Shown here: piece by piece, positions 24,783 to 33,306 of the stretch
Layout of the letters: every line of letters begins with the position of its first letter
How positions within the stretch are numbered: the stretch's first letter is position 1
NCBI GenBank assembly: GCA_900119285.1
Contig: FPIT01000012.1
Coordinates: 48,574 to 112,573 of the forward strand
DNA from: Prevotellaceae bacterium HUN156
GTDB taxonomy: Bacteria > Bacteroidota > Bacteroidia > Bacteroidales > Bacteroidaceae
Reading direction: 5' to 3'
DNA length: 64,000 bases
The notes under the pieces: model-generated
Told to the model about the DNA's origin: nothing
Databases searched by the model: none
The model's input: the letters and a program-made list of their open reading frames with translations, nothing else
Program-made: the position numbers and the translations under genes

Positions 24783-26798
24783 ATGACCACAGACGAAAAG
24801 ATATTACGCATGCAGCAACTCGTTCAGGAGCTGAACGAGGCTTCAGATGCCTACTATAACGGACAGGCAGAGCGCATGACTGACTATGAATGGGACGCCC
24901 GTTTCGATGAACTCAAGCGATTGGAACAGGAAACGGGTACTACTCTACCCGATTCTCCTACACAGAAAGTGTCGGAAGATAGCATTATTGGTCAAAAAGA
25001 AGAGCATGAGTTTTCTGCCCTGTCATTGGCAAAGACGAAGCAAGTGACAGAACTAGTAAAATGGGCAGAAGATAAACCCATTTGGATTTCATGGAAGCTG
25101 GATGGTCTGACATTGGTAGTTACCTACGATGGAGGAAAACTCCAGAAGGTAGTTACTCGCGGTAACGGACATATCGGAACTAACATCACTCATCTGACAT
25201 CAGCCATCAGTGGTATTCCATCCACCATCCACTCACAAGGTCACACCGTCATTCGTGGTGAGGCAGTTATCTCATACGAAGACTTTGAGCGCTTCCTCAT
25301 TGAGAGTGGTGAAGACTATGCGAACCCTCGCAATCTTGCATCTGGTTCACTTTCTGTCAAGGACGCACAGGATATCAAGGATCGCCACATTCAATGGATC
25401 CCTTTCACGCTGGTTTCTACCGAAGAAAATCTTCCCTCATGGGGGCAACGCATGGACTGGCTTGATCAGCAAGGTTTCCACACCGTAGAGCGTCAGTTTG
25501 TAGAACTACCCTCCATCACATCTATAGAAGACGTTATCAATGGTTTTACCAAGAAGGTGACCTCAAAACAAAATCCATTCCCCGTAGATGGACTTGTCAT
25601 TTGTTATGACGACACAGAATATGCAAAAACAGGATCTGTTACAGGTCATCATGCCACACGTGCCGGTTTGGCATTCAAATGGCAGGATGAATCTGCTCAG
25701 ACAAAACTGAAAGAGATTGAATGGTCATGTGCTGCTTCTACGATTTCTCCTGTTGCCATCTTCGAGCCTGTAGAGTTAGAAGGAACAACAGTCAGACGCG
25801 CTTCATTATGTAATATCAGCGAATGTGAGCGATTGGGTATTGGCGGTCCTGGTACTACACTTAGCGTCATCAAGGCTAACAAAATCATCCCTAAAGTTAT
25901 TGCTATTACGGATAGTGTTGGAACATTCTCTGTTCCCAACGAATGTCCCGTTTGTCATGCAGCAGCAGTGATTAAAGAGAGTGAGGCCAGTGGTACTAAA
26001 ACGCTTCATTGTACAAATGCCGAGTGTCCTGCCAAACAACTGAAGAAGTTTGCACGTTTTGTCTCAAAAGAAGGCATGAACATTGATGGAATCTCAGAAC
26101 AAACGCTATCAAAGTTTATCAATCTTGGATGGATTTCGGAATATGCCGACATCTACGAATTACGCAGCCACATCCGTGAACTGGCAAAAATGGAAGGCTT
26201 TGGTGAGAAGTCTGCTTCCAACATTATGCGGAGTATAGACAAGTCGAAAGAGATTGAAGCTCATCGTCTGCTCTATGCACTCTGCATCCCCCTCTGCGGA
26301 CTTGATGTCTGCAAGCGTTTATTATCAGCCATGCCATTAGAAGCATTGGTTAGTGAGTCGACAAAAAAGGGAGATGACCTCTTTGCTACACAACAGGAGC
26401 CACAAGATGTTTTTGCACATATCAATGGTATTGGTCCTGAGAAATCAGCATCCTTTGTACGTTGGTTCCGTAATGAACATAACCTAGCGCGCTATCAGCG
26501 TCTGTTAGAGAAGTTGATAGTAACCACTCCCGACGTTTCTCCTTCAGGAGATAAATGTCAAGGACTGACCTTCGTCATTACAGGCGACGTACACCACTAT
26601 AAGAATCGCAACGAACTCAAAGCATATATTGAGTCACAAGGTGGAAAGGTGGCCTCGGCAGTGAGTGGTTCCACCTCATACCTTATTAATAATGATGTTA
26701 CCTCAACATCAGGAAAGAACAAAAAAGCTAAAGAACTGGGCATACAGATTCTATCAGAAGATGACTTTATTGCCCAATATGGTCAAGAGACCTCATAA
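24783..26798 (+). CDS. ligA: NAD-dependent DNA ligase, divergent LigA
   Basis: 671 residues from the ATG at 24783 (the in-frame TTG at 24774 is rejected). Seals DNA nicks using NAD. The adenylation motif is SWKLDG with catalytic Lys105, followed by TRGNGHIGT, where ordinary LigA has RGDG. Then come an OB fold, a Cys4 zinc finger (CPVC, later HCTNAECPAKQ), helix-hairpin-helix segments and a C-terminal BRCT domain (about 595-671). The N-terminal Ia motif is also atypical (YYNGQAERMTDYEWD). The pattern resembles a LigA variant I associate with Firmicutes, so this may be a second, transferred ligase. It lies 12 bp before metY. Confidence 0.88.
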   Translation: MTTDEKILRMQQLVQELNEASDAYYNGQAERMTDYEWDARFDELKRLEQETGTTLPDSPTQKVSEDSIIGQKEEHEFSALSLAKTKQVTELVKWAEDKPIWISWKLDGLTLVVTYDGGKLQKVVTRGNGHIGTNITHLTSAISGIPSTIHSQGHTVIRGEAVISYEDFERFLIESGEDYANPRNLASGSLSVKDAQDIKDRHIQWIPFTLVSTEENLPSWGQRMDWLDQQGFHTVERQFVELPSITSIEDVINGFTKKVTSKQNPFPVDGLVICYDDTEYAKTGSVTGHHATRAGLAFKWQDESAQTKLKEIEWSCAASTISPVAIFEPVELEGTTVRRASLCNISECERLGIGGPGTTLSVIKANKIIPKVIAITDSVGTFSVPNECPVCHAAAVIKESEASGTKTLHCTNAECPAKQLKKFARFVSKEGMNIDGISEQTLSKFINLGWISEYADIYELRSHIRELAKMEGFGEKSASNIMRSIDKSKEIEAHRLLYALCIPLCGLDVCKRLLSAMPLEALVSESTKKGDDLFATQQEPQDVFAHINGIGPEKSASFVRWFRNEHNLARYQRLLEKLIVTTPDVSPSGDKCQGLTFVITGDVHHYKNRNELKAYIESQGGKVASAVSGSTSYLINNDVTSTSGKNKKAKELGIQILSEDDFIAQYGQETS

Positions 26799-26810
26799 AA
26801 ACAAAACAAT

Positions 26811-28097
26811 ATGACACAGAAAATGAAACCCGCAACACTCTGCGTACAAGCAGGATGGACACCAAAAAACGGTGAATCACGTGTACTCCCCATCATTCAG
26901 AGTACCACATTCAAGTATGACAACACAGAAGAAATGGCAGACCTCTTCGATTTGAAGAAAGAGGGATATTTCTATACTCGTCTACAAAATCCCACCAATG
27001 ATGCTGTAGCTGCCAAGATTGCAGCCCTTGAAGGAGGTGTTGGTGCTATGCTTACTTCATCAGGACAGGCAGCTAATTTCTATGCTATTTTCAATATTTG
27101 CCAAGCAGGTGACCATTTTGTTACTAGCAATGAAATCTATGGTGGAACATACAATCTCTTTGGTGTTACCTTGAAAAAGTTGGGTATCGAGTGTACCTTT
27201 ATCTCTCAGGAGGCTAGCGAGGAGGAGATTGATGCCGCATTCCGTCCAAACACGAAAGCATTATTCGGAGAGACCATCTCAAATCCTGGCGGTCAGATTC
27301 TGGACATCGAAAAGTTTGCACGTATCGCCCACAAGCATGGCGTCCCCCTCATCATTGACAACACCTTCCCCACACCCATAAATTGCCGTCCTTTTGAATG
27401 GGGTGCTGATATTGTAACCCACTCTACCACTAAATATATGGACGGACATGCCACACAGGTTGGCGGTTGTGTCGTAGATAGTGGCAACTTTGACTGGGAT
27501 GCTCATGCAGACAAATTCCCTGGACTCTGCACTCCTGATGAGTCTTATCATGGTTTGACCTATACCAAGAAATTTGGAAAGATGGCTTATATGACTAAGC
27601 TCGTAGCTCAACTGATGCGCGACCTCGGTAGTATTCCTTCTCCCCACAACGCTTTCTTACTGAATCTCGGACTGGAGACACTTCATCTCCGTATGCAGCG
27701 TCATTGTGAGAATGCTCAACGTGTAGCAGAATTCCTTGAAAAAGATGACCGCGTGGCATGGGTACATTATAGCGGACTCCCCTCCGACAAGAATTACTCA
27801 TTGGCAAAGAAATATTTGCCCAATGGTTCATGTGGTGTCATTGCCTTTGGATTGAAAGGCGACCGTCAAACAGCCATTCAGTTTATGGATGCATTGAAGA
27901 TGATTGCCATTGTTACCCATGTGGCTGATGCCCGTACCTGCGTATTGCATCCAGCTAGTCACACACATCGCCAACTGTCTGATGAACAACTACGCGAAGC
28001 TGGTGTAGCTCCCGACCTGATTCGTCTTTCGGTAGGTATTGAAGACTGTGAGGACATCCTCGCAGATATCCGTCAGGCTCTTAATACTATTAAATAA
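26811..28097 (+). CDS. metY: O-acetylhomoserine aminocarboxypropyltransferase
   Basis: 428 residues, PLP-dependent Cys/Met-metabolism family. It condenses O-acetylhomoserine with sulfide to homocysteine (direct sulfurylation). Motifs: FYTRLQNPTNDAVAAKIAALEGG, SSGQAANFYAIF, and the Schiff-base lysine in HSTTKYMDGHATQVGG. Length and motifs match the MetY group rather than cystathionine gamma-synthase. It sits 12 bp after the ligase gene, with no riboswitch space, and 11 bp before the DUF3237 gene. Confidence 0.93.
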   Translation: MTQKMKPATLCVQAGWTPKNGESRVLPIIQSTTFKYDNTEEMADLFDLKKEGYFYTRLQNPTNDAVAAKIAALEGGVGAMLTSSGQAANFYAIFNICQAGDHFVTSNEIYGGTYNLFGVTLKKLGIECTFISQEASEEEIDAAFRPNTKALFGETISNPGGQILDIEKFARIAHKHGVPLIIDNTFPTPINCRPFEWGADIVTHSTTKYMDGHATQVGGCVVDSGNFDWDAHADKFPGLCTPDESYHGLTYTKKFGKMAYMTKLVAQLMRDLGSIPSPHNAFLLNLGLETLHLRMQRHCENAQRVAEFLEKDDRVAWVHYSGLPSDKNYSLAKKYLPNGSCGVIAFGLKGDRQTAIQFMDALKMIAIVTHVADARTCVLHPASHTHRQLSDEQLREAGVAPDLIRLSVGIEDCEDILADIRQALNTIK

Positions 28098-28108
28098 TAA
28101 AACAACTT

Positions 28109-28618
28109 ATGAAAACCATTCTAACCCTTATCGTTGCACTGTTCTCATTGAACATCTGCGCACAAAGCAATCCTCCCAAGGATGCCCCAGGACTCGAATT
28201 CGCCCTACAACTGAAAGTTACATTGGGCGAAACCTACTCTATTGCTAACACACAACATGGTCGTCGCACCGTGATTCCTATCACTGGCGGTACCTTTGAA
28301 GGTCCTTTATTGAAAGGAACCATTATCAATGGTGGTGCCGACTATCAGTTGGCTAATGCTGATGGACGCACAGAGATTGAGGCTATCTATAGCATCAAGA
28401 CTGATGATGGTGTATACATCCATGTACGTAACCGCGGTATCATTGCAAGTGGAAAAGATGCAGACGGAAAACCTTCTTTCTATTTTAGAGCCGCTCCACA
28501 ATTTGAAGCTCCCGCCGATAGTAAGTATGGTTGGCTGAACAATGCGCTCTTTGTCTGCGCTCCAGAGTTCTCTCAGCAATTCCAAGGCATCGTTCTTAAT
28601 GTTTGGAAAGTAAAATAA
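28109..28618 (+). CDS. Secreted DUF3237 family protein
   Basis: 169 residues. Signal peptide (MKTILTLIVALFSLNICAQ). The remainder matches DUF3237 (LEFALQLKVTLGE, IPITGGTFEGPLLKGTI, DDGVYIHVRNRGI, FRAAPQFEAP), a beta-barrel family of unknown biochemistry. It is unusual in being exported. It ends the ligA-metY unit at a bidirectional terminator. Confidence 0.87.
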   Translation: MKTILTLIVALFSLNICAQSNPPKDAPGLEFALQLKVTLGETYSIANTQHGRRTVIPITGGTFEGPLLKGTIINGGADYQLANADGRTEIEAIYSIKTDDGVYIHVRNRGIIASGKDADGKPSFYFRAAPQFEAPADSKYGWLNNALFVCAPEFSQQFQGIVLNVWKVK

Positions 28619-28637
28619 GTATTTCGCAAAAACAATA

Positions 28638-28677
28638 AAAAGTCCCGATATTTCCTATATGGAATTATCGGGGCTTT
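28638..28677. terminator. Bidirectional terminator between DUF3237 and trpS
   Basis: Arms AAAGTCCCGATA and TATCGGGGCTTT (one G-T pair) with T- and A-runs on either side, between convergent genes. Confidence 0.85.
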
Positions 28678-28695
28678 ATTTATTTGATTAGTTTC

Positions 28696-29787
28696 TTACT
28701 TCTGACGATAGCGCTCTGCCTGAGACTGAATCAGCTCCTGATCATCGAAGTAGTTAATCTGCATAGCAGCACGTACTTCGCTCATGGTCTGAGCTGCGGT
28801 CTCACGAGCCTTTTCGGTACCCTTCTTCAGGATATTATAAATCTCAGGGATATCTTGTTCGAACTCATGACGACGCTGACGCATTGGTTCCAAGAACTCA
28901 TTAAGAATCTCGTTAAGGAACTTTTTGCACTTCATATCGCCCAATCCACCACGACGATAGTGGTCTTTCAGTTCATCGAGATTCTGATATTCAGGCCAAT
29001 AAGCTGCAAAATGTTCAGGCTTAGAGAATGCATCGAGATAAGTAAACACTGCATTACCCTCTACATGTCCAGGATCATTAAGATTGACATGCGTAGGATC
29101 GGTATACATTGAGCGAACCTTCTGCCAAACAGTATCAGCATCATCGCTCAGATAGATACAGTTACCCAGTGACTTCGACATTTTCTCTTTACCATCGGTT
29201 CCAGGCAGACGACGAGCTGTAGCATTCTCTGGCAACATGATATTTGGCTCTACCAATACAGGAGCATAAATCTGATTGAAGCGACGAACCAATTCACGTG
29301 TTACCTCCAACATAGGTTCCTGGTCTTCACCTGCAGGAACGGTGGTTGCCTTAAACAATGTAATATCTGCAGCCTGAGAAACGGGATAGCAGAAGAATCC
29401 CAAGGGAATACTCTCTCCCTCGAAGCCACGCATCTTAACTTCTGTCTTTACAGTCGGGTTGCGCTGTACACGGCTGACCGAGATAAGATTCATCAGATAA
29501 GTAGTCAACTCTGCCAATTCTGTAATCTGACTTTGTACAAACAATGTGCACTTCTCAGGATCAAGACCAGCAGCAAGATAGTCTAATGCTACCTCTATAA
29601 TATTCTGACGAATCTTCTCAGGGTTATCGGCATTATCAGTTAAGGCCTGAACATCGGCCATAAATACAAACATCTTATCATAGTCGCCTGCATTCTGCAG
29701 TTCTACGCGACGGCGCAACGAACCTACATAATGTCCTAAGTGGAGTTTACCTGTAGGACGGTCGCCTGTGAGTATAATCTTTCCCAT
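28696..29787 (-). CDS. trpS: Tryptophanyl-tRNA synthetase
   Basis: 363 residues, class I synthetase charging tRNA-Trp. The HIGH-type motif is [14 protein letters not shown] near the N-terminus and the KMSKS motif is in [12 protein letters not shown]. It is slightly longer than the usual 330-350. Monocistronic, with promoter at 29816-29823. Confidence 0.96.
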   Translation of the reverse strand: MGKIILTGDRPTGKLHLGHYVGSLRRRVELQNAGDYDKMFVFMADVQALTDNADNPEKIRQNIIEVALDYLAAGLDPEKCTLFVQSQITELAELTTYLMNLISVSRVQRNPTVKTEVKMRGFEGESIPLGFFCYPVSQAADITLFKATTVPAGEDQEPMLEVTRELVRRFNQIYAPVLVEPNIMLPENATARRLPGTDGKEKMSKSLGNCIYLSDDADTVWQKVRSMYTDPTHVNLNDPGHVEGNAVFTYLDAFSKPEHFAAYWPEYQNLDELKDHYRRGGLGDMKCKKFLNEILNEFLEPMRQRRHEFEQDIPEIYNILKKGTEKARETAAQTMSEVRAAMQINYFDDQELIQSQAERYRQK

Positions 29788-29815
29788 TTTAATATCGATA
29801 TTATAAATTTGGATG

Positions 29816-29823
29816 CAAAGATA
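29816..29823 (-). promoter_or_regulatory. -7 element for trpS
   Basis: Minus-strand TATCTTTG, 29 bp upstream of the ATG. Confidence 0.72.
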
Positions 29824-29928
29824 ATCATTTTATTGCAAATAATACGCTAATTTCTTTGCAAAAGTTCTCAAAATACGGTTTGCACACTTTTGCAAACACT
29901 TTTTCTTGGTGACTCAGTAAATTATTCT

Positions 29929-29936
29929 TATCTTTG
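29929..29936 (+). promoter_or_regulatory. -7 element for the membrane-HTH gene
   Basis: TATCTTTG with a TTGG -33-like element at 29906-29909, 38 bp upstream of the ATG at 29974. Confidence 0.7.
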
Positions 29937-29973
29937 CATCAACAAAAAAACAAAACCATTTATTATTGAAAAT

Positions 29974-30480
29974 ATGTTACTGACCAACCGCGAGCTCTTT
30001 CTGCTCATCATCTGCACCGTCATCTACATCACCTTATTTATATTGGTGATACAGTATAGTCGTCGAAAGATACAACTATTGCAGAGTCGACTTGACAACA
30101 TACATGCCATGCAGAAAATTGCTGTCATCGAGCCACGTAAAGATGTGAATTCTGTATTCTCCTCGCCTGTCTATCTGCGCATCAAGCAGTATCTGAATGA
30201 GGGTCGCAGCATGACAGAAGGTGACTGGACTGAACTAGCAGAAGCTGTGAATAGTATTTATACTGGTTTTACAGAGAAGCTCTACAGTCTCTATAATATG
30301 AGCGACCAAGACTATCGTGTTAGTCTTCTCATTAAGATACGCATTCAGCCTAAGGATATTGCCACGCTGACTACTCATTCCAAAGAGAGTGTAGCCTCAA
30401 CTCGCAGTCGTCTCTATCAGAAGGTATTTGGCAAAAAAGGCTCTACCAAGGACTGGGATGACTTCATACTTTCGATTTAA
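29974..30480 (+). CDS. Small membrane-anchored HTH regulator-like protein
   Basis: 168 residues from the ATG at 29974; the longer frame (29890) would read through the promoter. One TM helix (LFLLIICTVIYITLFILVI) is followed by a short linker and a C-terminal helix-turn-helix-like domain (IRIQPKDIATLTTHSKESVASTRSRLYQKVFGKKG), resembling the C-termini of Bacteroidales TPR-TM-HTH regulators. The usual N-terminal TPR sensor is missing, so this may be a pared-down form. Target genes are unknown; NfeD and SPFH genes follow 44 bp later. Confidence 0.72.
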   Translation: MLLTNRELFLLIICTVIYITLFILVIQYSRRKIQLLQSRLDNIHAMQKIAVIEPRKDVNSVFSSPVYLRIKQYLNEGRSMTEGDWTELAEAVNSIYTGFTEKLYSLYNMSDQDYRVSLLIKIRIQPKDIATLTTHSKESVASTRSRLYQKVFGKKGSTKDWDDFILSI

Positions 30481-30524
30481 TCGTGATAATAAAATAATGT
30501 AATAACGCCTAAAAAATAAAGACT

Positions 30525-30974
30525 ATGATTGAGTACTTTTTAGCTAACATGTGGCAGGTTTGGGGCATCATTGCCGTTCTCTGCCTGATTCTGGAGCTAT
30601 CGTCGGGTGATTTCTTTATCATCTGCTTCTCCATTGGAGCCGTCTTTGCTGTTATCGGTGCCGCACTCGGTCTCAGCATCTATTGGCAGATATTGATTTT
30701 TGCCATCTTCTCACTGATTAGCGTACTATTTGTTCGTCCTGTGGCTTTGCGCTGGTTGCATAAGAACGAGCCCAACAAGCCCAGCAATGCTGACGCACTG
30801 TTAGGTCGTACAGGTCGTGTAACAGAACCTATTCACGCTGGAGGTAATGGTTACGTACAGATTGATGGTGATATGTGGAAAGCCGTAAGCACTTCTACTA
30901 CCGATATTCCTGAAGGTACAACCGTTCGTGTTGTTGGTCGTGAAAGCACCATTATAACCGTTGAGCAACTCTAA
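30525..30974 (+). CDS. NfeD family membrane protein
   Basis: 149 residues. Two or three hydrophobic segments (WGIIAVLCLILELSSGDFFI and following) and a C-terminal OB-fold domain (LLGRTGRVTEPIHAGGNGYVQIDGDMW). NfeD proteins work with SPFH/stomatin proteins in membrane microdomains, and such a gene follows 49 bp downstream. Confidence 0.92.
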   Translation: MIEYFLANMWQVWGIIAVLCLILELSSGDFFIICFSIGAVFAVIGAALGLSIYWQILIFAIFSLISVLFVRPVALRWLHKNEPNKPSNADALLGRTGRVTEPIHAGGNGYVQIDGDMWKAVSTSTTDIPEGTTVRVVGRESTIITVEQL

Positions 30975-31023
30975 GCATCTTAAAACATACATTAAATAAC
31001 AACATTAAAAACATTCAATTATT

Positions 31024-31977
31024 ATGGACATTATGACTTATGTACTAATTGCCATCGTTGTATTGGTAATTATCTTTGCCAAGATGGCACTTGTGATTAT
31101 CCCTCAGTCGGAAACAAGAATTATTGAGCGCTTGGGTCGTTACTATGCCACACTGAATCCTGGTATCAACATCATCATCCCTTTCATTGATCGTGCCAAG
31201 GATATCGTAGTTCTCTCACGTGGTCGTTATGCATACTCTAACAGCATTGATCTGAGAGAGCAGGTGTACGACTTCCCCTCACAGAACGTAATTACAAAGG
31301 ATAACATCCAGATGGAAATCAATGCCCTGTTGTACTTCCAGATTGTAGATCCTTTCAAGGCTGTTTATGAAATTTCAAACCTGCCCAACGCTATCGAGAA
31401 GTTGACACAGACCACACTGCGTAACATTATTGGTGAGTTGGAACTGGATGAGACACTGACCTCACGCGATACTATCAACACCAAACTGCGTGCCGTTCTC
31501 GACGATGCTACTGATAAGTGGGGTGTTAAGGTAAACCGCGTCGAGCTGCAGGATATCATTCCTCCCTCAACAGTACTGAACGCAATGGAGAAACAGATGC
31601 AGGCTGAGCGTAACAAGCGTGCTCAGATTCTGACATCAGAAGGTGAGAAGGCTGCTGAGATTCTGGCTTCAGAGGGTGAGAAAACTGCTATCATCAACCG
31701 TGCTGACGCTCAGAAGCAGCAGGCCATCCTCCATGCAGAAGGTGAGGCACAGGCTCGTATCCGCAAGGCTGAAGCTGAGGCAAAGGCTATCGAACTGATT
31801 ACTGAAGCTGTTGGTAAATCTACCAATCCTGCCAACTATCTGCTGGCTCAGAAGTACATCCAGATGATGCAGGAACTGGCTCAGGGCGATAAGACCAAAA
31901 CAGTTTACCTGCCATACGAGGCTACCAATCTGCTGGGCAGCATCGGAGGTATCAAAGACCTGTTCAAGTCAGAATAG
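31024..31977 (+). CDS. SPFH/stomatin-type membrane protein (QmcA-like)
   Basis: 317 residues. One N-terminal TM helix, an SPFH (band 7) domain (IIPQSETRIIERLGRYYATL, then GINIIIPFIDRAKDI), and an Ala/Glu-rich coiled coil (residues ~190-265, repeats of EGEK and AEAEAKAIEL). It is probably inner-membrane, oligomeric, acting with the NfeD partner in membrane organisation or proteostasis. The ATG at 31033 is an equally possible start. A CTAG array begins 6 bp after its stop. Confidence 0.93.
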   Translation: MDIMTYVLIAIVVLVIIFAKMALVIIPQSETRIIERLGRYYATLNPGINIIIPFIDRAKDIVVLSRGRYAYSNSIDLREQVYDFPSQNVITKDNIQMEINALLYFQIVDPFKAVYEISNLPNAIEKLTQTTLRNIIGELELDETLTSRDTINTKLRAVLDDATDKWGVKVNRVELQDIIPPSTVLNAMEKQMQAERNKRAQILTSEGEKAAEILASEGEKTAIINRADAQKQQAILHAEGEAQARIRKAEAEAKAIELITEAVGKSTNPANYLLAQKYIQMMQELAQGDKTKTVYLPYEATNLLGSIGGIKDLFKSE

Positions 31978-31983
31978 TTTTAT

Positions 31984-32023
31984 CTAGATTCTCTAGATAG
32001 TCTAGATATCCTAGATATTCTAG
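31984..32023. repeat. CTAG array, five units, period 9
   Basis: CTAG begins at 31984, 31993, 32002, 32011 and 32020, exactly 9 bp apart, between the SPFH stop codon and its terminator. Confidence 0.92.
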
Positions 32024-32024
32024 C

Positions 32025-32054
32025 AAAAAAAAGAGGCTCAATGCCTCTTTTTTT
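32025..32054. terminator. Terminator after SPFH gene
   Basis: A-run plus GAGGC, five-base loop, GCCTC plus T-run; symmetric, so it can serve both convergent units. Confidence 0.88.
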
Positions 32055-32071
32055 ATTGCGTTTCTTTTTGA

Positions 32072-33217
32072 TTAGTCCTTCTTGAGCGGAACAGTAAAAC
32101 TAAAGGTAGAGCCTTCGCCTTCAACAGATTCCACAAAGGCATCACCTCCATTCTTTTGAGCAAAGTCCTGACAGAGTTGCAAGCCCAATCCTGAGCCCTC
32201 CTCACCACCAGTACCATACGTTGTCTCACCTTTCTTAAAGATATTATCCACACGGTCTTCTGCAATACCTACACCATGGTCTCGTACTGAGACACGAGCA
32301 AAGTCACCTTCGCGAGTATAGAACACCTCAATAGACTTTCCCTCTGGTGTAAACTTGATGGCATTAGAGATGAAGTTACGAATAATGGTCTTCATCATAT
32401 CATTATCAGCATGAACCGTCAGTTTCTCTTCTGCTGGCAGATACTGTAAGTCTATCTTCTTCATCTCGGCAATCATCTTAAAGATATCAACCACCGCTGG
32501 TACAATATCATCAAGATCAACATCCTGATAGACCACATTAAGACGGCCCGTCTGGCTCTTCGTCCATTTCAGAAGATTGTCCAACAAGTCGTGCGTTTCT
32601 TCAGATTCACGATTAGCCTTATCTAACAATCCAAAGATTTCCTCACCCACCGTATCAGGCGACACCACATTAACAGCCAGATTCAGCACCATACGGATGC
32701 TGGCCATTGGTGAACGCAAGTCGTGAGCAATAACCGAATACATCTTGTCGCGGTTATTGATAGTACGTTTCAATTCTTCATTTTGTCGCACGATAATACG
32801 CTTAGCTGCTACCAGCTGTATCTGGTGCATCACGCGCATTACCAATTCCTCTTTATTAAATGGTTTCGTCAAGAAGTCGTTCGCTCCTACCTGGAAACCC
32901 TTCACCAAGTCACTGGGATTATTCAGTGCAGTCAGGAAGATAATGGGAATATCTATCGTTTCGGGATCTTTCTTCAGAATAAGAGCCGTATCAAATCCAT
33001 TGATATCAGGCATCATCACGTCAAGCAGAATCAAGTCAGGCTTTTCTTTCTTAGCCTGCTCGATACACATATTACCATTGGATGCTGTGCACACCTGGAA
33101 CTTCTCATTAGTCAACAGAATCTTCAGCAATAGCACATTGCTGACCACATCGTCGACAATTAGAATTTTATAATCGCTTCTATTTATTTGCGATTCGAAG
33201 GTCTCGTTTAGCTCCAT
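32072..33217 (-). CDS. REC-histidine kinase protein (N-terminal receiver)
   Basis: 381 residues, no TM segment. An N-terminal receiver domain (ILIVDDVVSN, phosphoacceptor Asp66 in LLDVMMPD, Lys118 in LTKPF) is followed by a coiled linker and a HisKA/HATPase_c kinase (His165 in VIAHDLRSPMASI, N-box FISNAIKFTPEG, G-box GSGLGLQLC). The receiver-first order means that phosphorylation of the REC domain likely controls the kinase, or it acts in a phosphorelay. It is cytoplasmic; partner unknown. Monocistronic, with promoter at 33259-33266. Confidence 0.92.
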   Translation of the reverse strand: MELNETFESQINRSDYKILIVDDVVSNVLLLKILLTNEKFQVCTASNGNMCIEQAKKEKPDLILLDVMMPDINGFDTALILKKDPETIDIPIIFLTALNNPSDLVKGFQVGANDFLTKPFNKEELVMRVMHQIQLVAAKRIIVRQNEELKRTINNRDKMYSVIAHDLRSPMASIRMVLNLAVNVVSPDTVGEEIFGLLDKANRESEETHDLLDNLLKWTKSQTGRLNVVYQDVDLDDIVPAVVDIFKMIAEMKKIDLQYLPAEEKLTVHADNDMMKTIIRNFISNAIKFTPEGKSIEVFYTREGDFARVSVRDHGVGIAEDRVDNIFKKGETTYGTGGEEGSGLGLQLCQDFAQKNGGDAFVESVEGEGSTFSFTVPLKKD

Positions 33218-33258
33218 TCTGCTTTAGGCGTTTAGGTAATTTTAATATTATTTAAATG

Positions 33259-33266
33259 CAAAAATA
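33259..33266 (-). promoter_or_regulatory. -7 element for REC-kinase gene
   Basis: Minus-strand TATTTTTG, 42 bp upstream of the ATG. Confidence 0.65.
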
Positions 33267-33306
33267 GCAAATATTTGGCATTCCACCAAATATTTGCTTA
33301 TTTTTT

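Noticed and set aside
26799..26810. SAM or cobalamin riboswitch for metY
   Set aside because: Only 12 bp separate it from the ligase gene.
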